Below are positions 48,791 to 60,508 of a stretch of DNA of 64,000 nucleotides, piece after piece (position 1 is the stretch's first letter; every line of letters starts with the position of its first letter). The notes under the pieces are model-generated. The model ran no database searches. It was not told where the DNA came from and was given only the letters and a program-made list of their open reading frames with translations. The stretch covers positions 29,093,771 through 29,157,770 of the forward strand of contig CM029368.1 in NCBI GenBank assembly GCA_017165825.1, written 5' to 3'. Source of the DNA: Hepsetus odoe (taxonomy: Eukaryota > Chordata > Actinopteri > Characiformes > Hepsetidae). Made by a program: the position numbers and the translations under genes.

Positions 48791-50224
48791 GAACAGATTT
48801 CCTTTTTAAGTATTAAATCTTGATCTTAAATCAAGAAAGGAAAATGTGAAGCTTCTGCTTTGGACACTGACGCACGCCTCCCCAGAACAAAGATTCAGAT
48901 CTAATGGAAAAATATTGGCACACAGTTATATGAACATTTGTACATGACCCTCTCATAAGAGTCAGATCAGAAGAACCACTCAAAACTCACCATAAGCATC
49001 TTGTATCAGGCACCTTGCTGCAAGAATTTGCCTCAAACCAGGGAACCTCAAATCTGCTCTGCTTCTGAAACTCTATGGCACATATACTCTATACTGTATG
49101 CTGATATATAGTACACTATTTGCTGCAAAACTTCCTCTGACATACTGTACGCTGTATGGTCATCCTTCGCTATTTTCTAAAGAAAGAAAAGTATGTTGCT
49201 CCAATAGAAAACAGTAGCAATCATCAGTAAACCATTGCTTTAAACAAACAGAAGGCATTTTACACGGCACACTGGTGGTATTTTACATTATTGAACACAG
49301 TTAGAGAACTGCGCAATTCTTGCCACTGTGTATTACGTGCACACTCACACACACGCACAGCCATTATGGAATATGACTACATCTCAAACTGAGGGCAATT
49401 TTGCAAGCAACAGGACATTCCTCACCACAACGAGGCCGGAAAGGCTGGAGGCCGAACAATACACACTGCTGAAGGCACTCAGGAACATCTGTAGGTCCGC
49501 TGCTCTTTTTTTCTGCCCTCGGTGTGTATCTGTGCATGTATTTGTACGCTTGTGTGGCCCGGCTGTGTTAATGATGGCGCTGGTTTGTGTGTGTGCATGT
49601 GTGGGAACTGTGAGCTTGCGCTCAAACACAGATATAATGACGCTTAACCGCCTCACTCTGCGGCTATTGAGCTCATCACCCCGCTGTGCGGAGAGGCAGG
49701 TGCTGCTGGAGGGGGAGGCATGCTCTCAGACGCTATGAGAAAGCAGGGTGTGTGTGTGTGTGTGTGTGCGTGTGTTAGTATGTTTGTGCTTGTAGTTCTG
49801 ATGTTTTTTCATACATTTTCAGGACAAACACGTTCTTCATCAACGAAACAGAGAAACATTCATGATATGTTATTAGTACCACTACTTAGAGATGGTAATG
49901 TACACAAATAGATTTGAGCTAGAATGATACATAGATAATATGGGACACTTTTATATAATATTTTTTATACATTTAGGCTCTTATGACTTATGGGGACACT
50001 TATGTGACCTACTTCAGACCCTAAAAAGCTCTAAAACAAATGCATATTTGTATGCATGTGTGTAAGAGTGTGTGTATGCGTGCATGTGTAAGCATGAATG
50101 TGTGTGTAGAGACATGGAGCCCAAGAGAGCCAAAGAGATAGAGTGAGAGTAGAAGAGAGAGGACCTATTTCAATAGGCTGCTGATTTGAGATAAGTGATC
50201 CCCTTGAAAGAGGAAATGCGTCGG
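48791..50224. other. Non-coding stretch
   Basis: An ORF at 49328-49738 has no motif and overlaps an antisense ORF; considered chance. GT microsatellite at 49748-49776. Confidence 0.4.
49748..49776. repeat. (GT)n microsatellite
   Basis: Short GT repeat with one gc. Confidence 0.85.
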
Positions 50225-50590
50225 CTTTTTTTGCAACCCCCCCAACTCCCCCCCCCTCGCCAGTATGGCCTGAAAGGAGAACCATCCACCTGCTAGCAGC
50301 ATCAATTGGCCCCTCATGTGGCTTTTTCACCACTTCCTTTTCTGCGATTCCCGTTCGCTCGCCCCCTCGCCGTGTCGCCCATTCAGACAGTTGAATGAGC
50401 AGGCTGCGGGGCGTATTGAGGCTGCCCTCGCCAAGCACTTATTGTTCTGCCGTGCGTTGCTTCAAAGGGAGGGGACCTGTTCCAAACCTGTGTTTGCTTT
50501 GCCCTCCAAAATGATGGATCTCTGCTTCTTTTCCCCTCCTCAGCTGAGCCGCATGCAGCAAGTGGACATATTTAACTCTTCTGTATTTAT
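50225..50590. other. Candidate conserved noncoding element
   Basis: Unique, partly C-rich sequence with atcaattggcccctcatg (near 50302). ORFs cross it on both strands but show no family motif. Confidence 0.3.
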
Positions 50591-52542
50591 TTGCTGTCTC
50601 CATCTCCTTTTGTCCTTGATATTGTGGAGAATGGAGCTTGCACATGTATGTGTGTGTGAGTGTGTGTGTGTAGAGATGGCATTAGAAGGCAGAGGGGGTG
50701 CTCAGAACTGACAGGTGTTAAACTTCTGCTCCTGCCTGTGGGAGTTTATCCTGGCTTGGCCCAGATACGGACGCTTCCAGGATGCACCTCGCTGCCACCC
50801 GAGAATTTCACATCACTCCCGCACACATGCAGAGAAAAGCATGCAGCATGAAACAAAACAGCGTTTGTAGTCGTTAAAACTGGTGAAAAATGTCATTCGA
50901 ATGAAAAGATTGGCTGAAAAATGTGTAGGTCGATCAGAAAATCCATGACTGAGTTTGGATTGAGTTTTAAACTTGGCCCAATGTGAAATCTTTCATATTA
51001 AAAATGTCTTAAGGTTATTATAGTAATAGTAAAAATTTCATTTCTACATTTGCCATTTTCCCCTTGATTAAAGATTAAATGACTCGAAACCTTAACCACA
51101 AGCAGGTAAAAAGTATGCTTCTAAATGCATGTGTACAGAGACTGTATGACTATAGTGTTTACCATTTTGGTAGCATCACAGTTCCAGTATACAACTAAAG
51201 TAAAGTGTAGTAAAGTGAAATTTACACCAAATATGGCTGATCAGCTACACAATCGAAACAAACATTCCATTTGTGAATGTTGCCATGGCAATAAGAAGAG
51301 CACAAATGGATGTAAATATGCCCTCAACAACACCATGGGTTAGTCTGATTTGCATTGCAGACAGAAGCTCACCTAACGCTGACACTAATCACACAACTCA
51401 CGCTCAAGTACCGTTAATACACCATGCTGGAATAAAGAGAAAAACACAGTGCATGAAATCAGTGTACGGTTTGATCATTATATAGCTGGTGAATGCAGGT
51501 CAGAAAATGAAGCACCCTGGTTTTCAGCACCGGTCAGCGGATCCTTAAAAATTACAGCAGGAGTAGGTGGAGAGGGGGAGTGAGGGTGGAATTATGATGC
51601 CTCAGTTTGGAGAGTGAATAGCCTCAGTGGGGTTCTCACCAGCCAAGTAATAACCTGCAATCAGGCAATTATCCCCACTCTGCTGCATACAGGTGAGAGC
51701 TGCTCTCCTCCCAGCAGCGCTAGCAGCTTCTCATCCTGCTAATGAAGGAGAGGAAGCGGGTTACAGATTTCCCTGTAGGGCCCACAGTACACCCCTGGTG
51801 CACTCCATTCATCTCACCAAGATGTGTTTTTTAACTTAACTCTGACTTTAGGCTCTAATCCCTGGGGGAGGCAGAAATACGGCTCTGAACACCATGTAGC
51901 CTGTAAAACATGGAAGCAGCCTCACCTGCCTCACCTCGGTGCCGGGCCTGCTGCACAGAAGTGTACAAATGGAGGAGCTTTAAAAGCTCTCTCGAGCAGA
52001 CAGATGGACTGCACGGTGTTGTATGCTTGGGATTTGTCAGCAGGACCTCTGGACTGAAGGCCTTTCATGTTAACCAAGTAAGCTGAATGCCTACATCTCT
52101 GGCTCGCTTGCTAAAATGGCAACCACAAGCACATGGCAGCAAATTACCAGGCCGAGTACAGTATACCGTATACTGAGCACAGGAGATGAAGACATGGTTG
52201 CACTAAACCGACTCGAGACACAGCTCGGACCTGACACCTTTAGCCCGAGAACAATCTTGAACAGGGTTTATAAAATGAAAACTTCCAACCTTAAATCTTT
52301 AGTTTCCCAACTTCCCCTGCATGTTTCTCAACTGCAAAGCTGTTCTGTTGAGTTCAGCGCGGCATCAAATGACAAGCCTTTCATTACAGAAGACCTGCCT
52401 TCGGGAGATGTTTAACTGAAATGCTTGGCTACATAGATATGCACATAAACAAATATTTTGGCTAAAATGCGAACCTGCTGTCTGAACCAGATCATAACAG
52501 GCAGTTGGGTCTCTATAAACAAACATGTTTCATGTTAATTTT
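50591..52542. other. Non-coding stretch with possible regulatory blocks
   Basis: The 51580-51790 part is unique and contains ccaagtaataacctgcaatc and gcaattatccccactctg. No coding support. Confidence 0.35.
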
Positions 52543-52762
52543 AAAGTGACTATTCATGTCATTGTGAAACACGACAAGCACAGCACATAGTGAACCACAA
52601 CAAAGTTAGACCTCTGCATTTCACCCATACACACACAGCAGGGGGCAGCTATTGAAAGCACCCGGGGAGCAGTGACGGTACCTTGCTCAGTTTTACCGCA
52701 GGGCAACCTACTGATCTGGGATTCAAACCCACATACTTCCCTAACCACTAGGCCACCGCTGT
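52543..52762 (-). repeat. SINE-A copy
   Basis: Runs from aaagtgactattcatgtc to ccactaggccaccgctg. Box B region reads gggattcaaaccc on the plus strand. Confidence 0.86.
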
Positions 52763-52808
52763 GTTACAAAGGCATCCAAGTCAAGATAATCATGTATATT
52801 ATGTATGT

Positions 52809-53052
52809 GAAAGTCATTGCGAGGTCAAAGCACAGCAGACAATGAACCACAACGAAATTGGACCTCTGCATTTAACCTATGCACACTCAAACACCGTGCA
52901 GCAGTGGGCAGCTATTGAAAGTGCCCGGGGAGCAGTGACGAGGACAGCACCTTGCTCAAAGGTACCTCAGAGCAACCTATTGGGAAGGGGTTCGAACCCC
53001 TGATCCTCCGATCATGCGGCCAATGCCCTAAACACTAGGCCACCGCTGCCCC
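52809..53052 (-). repeat. SINE-A copy with SINE-B-type head
   Basis: Its tail is SINE-A (gaaagtcattgcgaggtc on the plus strand). Its head, with gggaaggggttcgaacccc and gatcatgcggccaatgcc, is the subtype seen in the SINE-B copies. It lies 46 bp from the preceding SINE in the same orientation. Confidence 0.88.
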
Positions 53053-54050
53053 ATATATGTATATAAGAACATATAACCATATTTCAATCAGCCAATCGCA
53101 ATCTTGTATTCCAATTTGAAGGTGCTGGACTGTGGTCACACCAGCTTACATTTAATACATAATGCAAAACTGTAACCGTAACAGGTCTGTCATAACTGGG
53201 TGCTTCACTCAGTGCTTTGCTAAATACTGAGAACTCCTGGCTTGTAAAAAAATACACCAGTGGCGATGCTTTGATGACTACTTTGCAGCCACTTCCGATG
53301 GTTAAAAGTAAAACAGCACTTGCAGGTCAGGAAAGATGCTGGGAGCTATATTTAGACAGGTACTGGTAATTGTGTAAAAGAGGTAAATAGTCTTCAGAGT
53401 CTGTTTGAGTTCCGTGTTTGTAGTAGAGCCTTCCAACCAGTTTCAAGTGTACGTTGTCTGAATCAGAATCAGAAAAACTTTATTGATCCTGAAGGAATTT
53501 GCTCTCGCTCTGCTGTCAGATGAAGTTAAGAGTAAATAGTCCAACGATCTACGCCTGCCAAATCACCATAATCAAAATCAAGCGTTTTCTTCGATGCCGA
53601 AAGCTAAAAAATAAAAGGTGGTATTTTACTGTTTAAATGTGATATATTAATAATTGTGTTTATTAATAATACTAATGCAATACAAAGTTAAATCCAATCC
53701 TAGTGTGGGCAGCAACAAGCTACAGTCCTTCAGACTGATTGAAAGGCTCATTATTTAAAGCCTGTCAGGTTTTACAGTGCAATCCCTGCTGCTTATAACG
53801 GGAAAAACCCAGACTCTCAGACTGTGAAATGAGTGGTGAACATCTCTGCTGAGCACTTCCACTGGTATTTATACACCTGAGCCCAAGTTGTTCGAAGGGT
53901 GCTGCAGTTCAAATACATCTGATCAAGGTTCAAACAATATAAATGTAAACTCCAATGTGCATCAATGTATTTTTAAAAATGATGGTTTTAGCTTGGACAT
54001 ATGGTTCCTGTTATTGATGGTAATAAATTTTGGTTTTAACTGATAGAAAA
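53053..54050. other. Non-coding stretch
   Basis: Only the retroposon-tail motif at 53458-53520 is recognised. Confidence 0.4.
53458..53520 (+). repeat. Short retroposon-tail fragment
   Basis: Has aatcagaatcagaaaaact, then ttattgatcctgaaggaatt, a frequent fish retroposon 3'-end motif. Confidence 0.5.
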
Positions 54051-54245
54051 ACTAGGCCCCAGGATTGGAAGGTCATCAGTAGGTTGCCCTGAGGTAACCT
54101 TGAGCAAGCTACAGTCCCCATCACTGGGGGATATGGATGCTCACTGGTACACTGTGTGTAAGGGTTCAATGAAGAGGATGCATTTTTCGTGTGCTTTGCT
54201 GTGTCTTCATAATGACAAATAGTCGCTTTCGCTTTCGCTTCACTA
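54051..54245 (+). repeat. SINE-A copy, head deleted
   Basis: Starts actaggccccaggattgg, skips box B, and continues agtaggttgccctgagg through tagtcgctttcgctttcgc. Confidence 0.8.
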
Positions 54246-55085
54246 AATTCACTAAAACGTTCGCCTTTTCTTTACGTTGTAAACACAGTGAGTCTTTGAG
54301 GGACAAATTATGGAAAGATTTATTTAAAGAATCACATTTGTTTGCCCTCATTATTCCAGAGATTAACATGGGAATAACTATGTTCACTTTTAAAAAGCAA
54401 CAATTTGCATTGTTACACATTTCAAAAGAAAAAAAAAGCGGCTAGTGCTGCTGGACATAAACACTGTGCTTCACACCCAAGAACATCCACAGAATTTTGG
54501 TGAGTGCAAAAAAAAAAAAAAACCACTAGCACAGTGCCTAGGCATACCCCTATCCATGTAAAACAAAAACTTCATTATGGTGATAGATGAGTGCAATATA
54601 AACACACAAAGTCTTAAAAAAGCTTTGTGATTGGACAGGGGTCTGCACGCACGCTGGATACGGTGGCTCCTCTGGGTGGGATGCTGGAGTGAGTCTGCGT
54701 GGTAACTCATCTCTACTATTGCTAGCGCATGCAAACACAGCGATGGGCCCAGGCCAGCTCGCACACCGCCACTCCATGCCTCTGGGACATATGAAAATAT
54801 ATTTATATCACCCCTCCCTCCATATAGGCCTGCCACCAATTTGCTGAAGCTATGCAATGAGGTTGATTGAACTTTGCATGCAATATGATAACGCCATCTC
54901 CTTCACCCTTTCCCCTTGATTCTGCAGCGCTGGGACTTTCTGAATTGGGTTCATTCCCCCTTTCTTCAGCCCTTTTTTCTGCTGATGACATCGGATTGTT
55001 TGTTTGAAATGTGCGCGCTCCTCCAGGGGCCTCCGAAAAGTGCTGATGAAACCTGCCGTCCTGAGAGGTGCCAGACTGATGGACT

Positions 55086-55087
<2 letters not shown>
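54246..55087. other. Non-coding stretch
   Basis: The 54640-55080 part is unique and could be regulatory. No motif-bearing ORF. Confidence 0.35.

Positions 55088-55141
<54 letters not shown>
55088..55141. repeat. (GA)n microsatellite
   Basis: About 27 GA units. Confidence 0.95.
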
Positions 55142-55144
<3 letters not shown>

Positions 55145-55520
55145 GGGTTCTTCTTCACTTCCCAAAATATCTTTAGGCCTTTGTGTGTCTCCCTGTTTTT
55201 AAAACCAAAGCAAAAATTGAGGGATCAAGAGGTAACCTTGCACATTTTGACCACAATACCAACCTGTTTTTAAACACTACAGAACTGTCTATCCACTCAT
55301 CCCTACACAGCAACATATCTGTTCTTTCTTAGGAACTAATGAGTAGGATCAAGCCTTACAGAAAAGTGGTAATATCTGCATCCGGACTGATGACAAACAG
55401 CACACATCTCAGCTTTGCTCTAAACACGTGCTGTATTATTCTGACTCTGAACGGTTAGGATAGGTCACAGGTATTTAAATCATGGAGGCTTCTTATCTGC
55501 CTTGTTGTATTGTTGTAACT

Positions 55521-55736
55521 ACATTTACATTTACAGCATTTAGCAGACGCTCTTATCCAGAGCGACTTCCATGTCCTGATTACAGGGACAGTCCCCCTGG
55601 AGTAACTCAGGGTTAAGGGTCTTGCTCAGGGACCCAGTGGTGGTAGTGCTAGAGATGGGATTCAAACCTGGGACCTCTTGAGCCATAGGTCCATAGGCAA
55701 GTATCCTACCACTAGACCACCACCCTACATGTCATG
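55521..55736 (-). repeat. SINE-C (V-SINE-like: tRNA head, conserved core, L2-type tail)
   Basis: On the minus strand: box A ggtctagtggtaggatac, box B ggtttgaatcccat, core ccctgagcaagacccttaac, then a tail gtcgctctggataagagcg and ctgctaaatgctgtaaatg. This layout is that of the V-SINE class. The family name is not confirmed. Confidence 0.85.
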
Positions 55737-56908
55737 GTAGATTCCATACCCTGCAGTGACAGATCATCTCCAGCAATGGTCATGATGTGCAACAATATTT
55801 CATATCCTGACAGTTTATGTCACATGCTCATTTAAGGTCATGACATCAAATGTAGTATTTGTCATGGCAGTTGTTAACTTTGCACCGGGGTACCCCTGGA
55901 CATTATCTTTCATGAAAATTTGTGACAGTATTTGACATGTTATCTTGTCATGTTTATGAGTACGTTGATAAAATTTTACCAAGGAATATTGGCAATGAAA
56001 AAAAGCGATTCTTATTACACATGAGACCTGCATGCTACAAACACCAACAGTTCATCCCCTTGCCAGTTCATCTGATCCAAATTCCTCCACTGGGAGACTG
56101 TGGAGAGGGAAATGACTTGAACAATGGAAAGGTAAAGAACCCAGGTCATTACCTGCTGAACTGCTGGGATAATCACAGGGGGTCAAACGGGCAGGAAAGC
56201 ATTGAAGAGGGAGGCTGGCAGCTCTCTCATTTAATGAGCTGTCTCTGGTGGCATTGTGCTCTCTTGGCGCAGACCTGTGCTCCCCTGGGGTCAGTGTTGG
56301 ACCCGTGACCTCAGCGAGTCAAAGGTTGAGGCCACTTGCTCATCGACGTTTGAACAGAAAGGCGACAGTGGTGCACTGATAAACTCCCTGCCCTGTTCAT
56401 TACACAATGAACAGGCTGGACCAGCGTGTTTTGTGTATGTTCTTGAGTGCGTGCTTGGCTTTATCTGTTCCTTCCAAGAAAGCACAGTTGAGTGAGGTCC
56501 TTAATGTCCTCATGTCATTTGCATGGATGCTAGGTAACCACATTGTGCAAGAAAAGAGTCAGCAAAAAAACCATAACAAATGTTTGAATGGAGATAAAAT
56601 GTTAATTGAAAAGGTGAGCTATGAGCTAAAAGTCATGAATGGAATGAGCAAGTCATGAGTCATCTGCTTATGCATGTTTGGGTGTGTGTGCCAGGAAGAT
56701 GGTTGACGCTCATTAAGCTGATGTTATCAGCTAATCTAGCAGGAGTTCTAATGAATTACAGATCTGAAACTCACTGAAAGCCCCTTTATGCACCTTTTGA
56801 TACAATACCGTGACACTTATGCTGAGGATCCAGTAATTGTCATCAATCACTAACACCTAATAAATTCTGATATTCTGTATGTTAATGCACTTTGTTAATA
56901 TTGTAACT
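55737..56908. other. Non-coding stretch
   Basis: ORF at 55922-56308 has no recognised motif. Nothing else. Confidence 0.4.
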
Positions 56909-57100
56909 ACTGGTAAGGGGGTTGCCCTGAGGTACCCTTGAGCAAGGTACAGTCCCCGTCACTGCTCCCTGGGCGTTTTCATAGCTGCCCCCTGCTGCAC
57001 GTGTTTGAGTGCATGGGTTAAATGCAGAGGTCCAATTTCGTTGTGGTTCACTGTGTGCTGACCTCGCAACGACAAGAATAGTCACTTTCACTTTCACTAT
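56909..57100 (+). repeat. SINE-A copy, 5' truncated
   Basis: Begins actggtaagggggttgccc. Core gagcaaggtacagtccccgt and tail gtcactttcactttcac follow. Confidence 0.84.
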
Positions 57101-57670
57101 TGCAATTTGTACTTTTTGCTTGTTTGTCTATTGAAGGCTAAAGACTGGAATTCAAGTACATTCTACCAATGACAATAAAAAATGAAATAAAAAATTGAAG
57201 TTGCAACAGGTATCGCACTAGCTAGAGGGCTTCCAGTTCAGGTTCAATCCCCAGTGCTGCTAAAGTGCCCAAGAGCCCAGAGTTCCTTTAATGGTTACAC
57301 ACTCTGGATGGAAAGGATGGCCTCTTCCCATACTGCGCGCAGGGGTAACTAGCAATGGTATGTGACATAACAGAAACTGCAGCTATCTGCTGGTGTCGGT
57401 CTCCTCCGTCCTTCTTCAACTGTCCATGCCACAGTTCAGAAAATGTAGCTATGTCTCAGGTGACTGAGATGACATGCTAGCCTTCATCTTTGCAGCACTG
57501 GATGCAGTAAGTGACTGGAGAAGAAAACTGGGAAATTACAAAGGCTATCAAGGGCAGCCATGGAATCATCCCGTTTTTGAGTCATGACCTCAAAGAAATC
57601 CCATTTCCCAAATTATCTATGTATGCATGTTTCTATCTGGATTGCTTGTAGAAAGTCTGAGGTAAAAGTG

Positions 57671-57779
57671 GTCTGAGGTACCCTTGAGGAGCAAGGTGCC
57701 GTCCCCATCTCTGCTCCTCGGTCGCTTTCGGAAGCTGCCCCCTGCTGCACGTTTGTATGGTTTAAACGCAGAGGCTATG
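57671..57779 (+). repeat. SINE-A fragment (core only)
   Basis: Has tctgaggtacccttgaggag, ggtgccgtccccatc and the gctgccccctgctgcacg block, then stops directly at the next SINE. Confidence 0.78.
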
Positions 57780-58018
57780 GGCGGCTGTGGCCTAGTGGTT
57801 AGGGACTAGGCCCCAGGACAAGAATGTCATGGATATGAATCCCAGACCAGTAGGTTGCCCTGAGTTACCCTTGAGCAAGGTATTGTCCCCATCACTGCTC
57901 CCTGGGCATTTTAAATAGCTGCCCCCTCCTGCATGGTGTGTATGAGTGAAAAGCAGAGGGAGCATTTCGTTCACTGTGTGCTGTGCTGCTTCACAAAAAA
58001 AAATAGTCACTTTCACTT
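57780..58018 (+). repeat. SINE-A copy, near full length
   Basis: Head gggcggctgtggcctagtgg, box B ggatatgaatcccag, full core and end tagtcactttcactt. It directly abuts the fragment at 57671-57779, as if inserted into it. Confidence 0.86.
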
Positions 58019-59332
58019 ATATATCATTTCACCAAAAGTTAACATTTTTCTGTGACTCAAACAACGTGGTCAAGCATGGCATGTAAAGTTGCATTCATCA
58101 TTGAAAGCCAAAAACTCTTATGTAATGCAAAGACATTTCTCACCTATTGCCTCTGGAAAACAAATGGAACATTGACTTCGTATCATCCTTTAAATCATTT
58201 GTCCTTATCAGCTACTATTATAATATGCAATGTGGCTTGATGCTATGAGGAGAAACATTGTCTGCAAACACAAATGGTGTTGAATTTATCCTCTGGCACT
58301 TCATTTTTTCACATCATTCTTTATAGAGCTGGACCAGAGGTTATCTCTGACAAGCAGATGAGGAACTGAAATATCTCTCATTTATTTATAATCCAAATGC
58401 CCAGGAACCAAATGCACGTAGTGACTAGGGTTAATGTTCTGCACAGATCATGAAATGAGGACTCGAGAAGCCCTCAAGTCACAACTTGGCCTGACTTTCA
58501 ACTCAACAAAAGCTCATCCTTTACTCACCTAAAAAAATAAATAAATAAATAAAATAAACTGGCTGAATTAGGATTTCCAGACTCAATGGTGTAAATTAAT
58601 AAAACATTTTGTTAACTGTCTCATATACAAGACTTATACAGTAACAGTCCTGCACAGTTATTACTGCAATGTCTCAATCGCACAGCATTTGGTGTCCAGG
58701 TTCAATTTAATTCAGGTGAGAGAACAGATTCCTGCTCAGTGGTAGGACATGCTACACGCAGTACATGTCCTGCTTAAAGGAAAGCAACTTTAGAAGAATT
58801 TCCTTAAAAAATTGACCATTAATCTTACAGAAGTTTTCATAAATTACAGACTGTCAGTCTTTTAAACTTACGAAACGCAAGACAAGTATAATATTACAGC
58901 TGCTAGGGGGCTTCTGAGTTGCGCAACTGTCTAAGAATTGGCCCACAAACTCAATCCCCAGTGATGCCGCCGCTATTCATGCTTTAGAGTCTGAGAGATC
59001 ACAAGTAGACTTGCTCTTTCAAAGCTCTCTTTTAACTGGCTTAAGAGAACTGACATCCTTCTCCTCCAAGCTGAGCTGTCAACACGCACTGTGTTAGTGG
59101 CAGTTTGAAAAGGCATCTTTTCCCATGAAGCTCTGTTCACCATGGTGTTGGTAGAGTCACCTGACTAGAGGAGTCCTAGTTAGCAAGTGGAATCGAATAA
59201 ATTGATGAGAAAATGAGGCAAATGCACATCTGTTTTACACCGACTTCCTTCCAAATAAGGTAGCGTTTAGTAAACAAAGTATTTTATTTTAAATAGTATT
59301 TTCTGGGTGTAGCTCTTCAGAACAGCTTATTG

Positions 59333-59333
<1 letters not shown>
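58019..59333. other. Non-coding stretch, A/T-rich
   Basis: Short (AAAT)n at 58531-58556; otherwise nothing recognised. Confidence 0.45.
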
Positions 59334-59372
<39 letters not shown>

Positions 59373-59705
59373 NNNNNNNNNNNNNNNNNNNNNNNNNNNN
59401 NNNNNNNNNNNNNNNNNNNNNNNNNNNNNNNNNNNNNNNNNNNNNNNNNNNNNNNNNNNNNNNNNNNNNNNNNNNNNNNNNNNNNNNNNNNNNNNNNNNN
59501 NNNNNNNNNNNNNNNNNNNNNNNNNNNNNNNNNNNNNNNNNNNNNNNNNNNNNNNNNNNNNNNNNNNNNNNNNNNNNNNNNNNNNNNNNNNNNNNNNNNN
59601 NNNNNNNNNNNNNNNNNNNNNNNNNNNNNNNNNNNNNNNNNNNNNNNNNNNNNNNNNNNNNNNNNNNNNNNNNNNNNNNNNNNNNNNNNNNNNNNNNNNN
59701 NNNNN

Positions 59706-59760
<55 letters not shown>
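59334..59760. repeat. (AT)n microsatellite containing a 333-base assembly gap
   Basis: AT repeat at 59334-59372, N at 59373-59705, AT repeat at 59706-59760. The unresolved part is probably more AT repeat. Ile-Tyr ORFs across it are artefacts. Confidence 0.95.
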
Positions 59761-59764
<4 letters not shown>

Positions 59765-59794
59765 CAAACTGTATGAAATTGTATGAAACTGGCA

Positions 59795-60308
59795 CAGTAC
59801 TGTAAACAAAGAATGCTTTCAGAAATGGAAGTGTTCATCATTTATTTTCATCAATCAACAAAATGCAGTGAATGAACAGAAGAGAAATCTAAATCTAATC
59901 AATATTTGGTGTGACCACCCTTTGCCTTCAAAACAGCATCAGTTCTTCTAGGTACACTTGCACACAGTTTTTGAAGGAACTCGGCTGGTAGGTTGTTCCA
60001 AACATCTTGGAGAACTAAGCACAGATCTTCTGTGGATGTAGCTTCCTCACATCCTTCTGTCTCTTCATGTAATCCAGACACACTGGATGATGTTGAGATC
60101 AGGGCTCTGTGGGGGCCAGAAGAACTGATGCTGGTTTGAAGGTAAAAGATAGTAACACCAAATATTGATCTGATTTAGATTTTTCTTTTGTTCGCTCACT
60201 TTGCATTTTGTAAATTGATAAAAATAAACAATCATTATTTACATTTCTGAAAGCATTCTTTGTTTAAAGCATTTTTTCCACACCTGCCTAAAACTTTTGC
60301 ACAGTACT
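59795..60308 (-). mobile_element. Tc1-derived non-autonomous element, second copy, inverted
   Basis: Same element as 11875-12418 in the opposite orientation, with the same internal junction between the inverted repeat and the transposase C-terminus. One end lacks about 39 bp between two ctgt tetramers (cagtactgt joins directly to aaacaaag). The other end is intact. Confidence 0.88.
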
Positions 60309-60320
60309 ATATATATATTA

Positions 60321-60508
60321 GTTTACATTTATGGCATTTAGCAGACGCTCTTATCCAGAGCGACTTCAATGTCCTGATTACAGGGACAGTCCCCCTGGAG
60401 CAACTCAGGGTTAAGGGTCCTGCTCAGGGACCCAGTGCTGGTAGTGGCAGAGGTGGGATTTGAACCTGGGACCTCTTGAGCCATAGGACCATAGGCTTAG
60501 GTCCATAG
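60321..60508 (-). repeat. SINE-C copy, head truncated
   Basis: Nearly the same sequence as 55521-55736 from the tail through the core and box B, but ending before box A. It abuts the Tc1-derived element at 59795-60308. Confidence 0.83.

Noticed and set aside
59289..59809. ORFs of 148-168 codons with Ile-Tyr runs
   Set aside because: They read through the assembly gap and the AT repeat.
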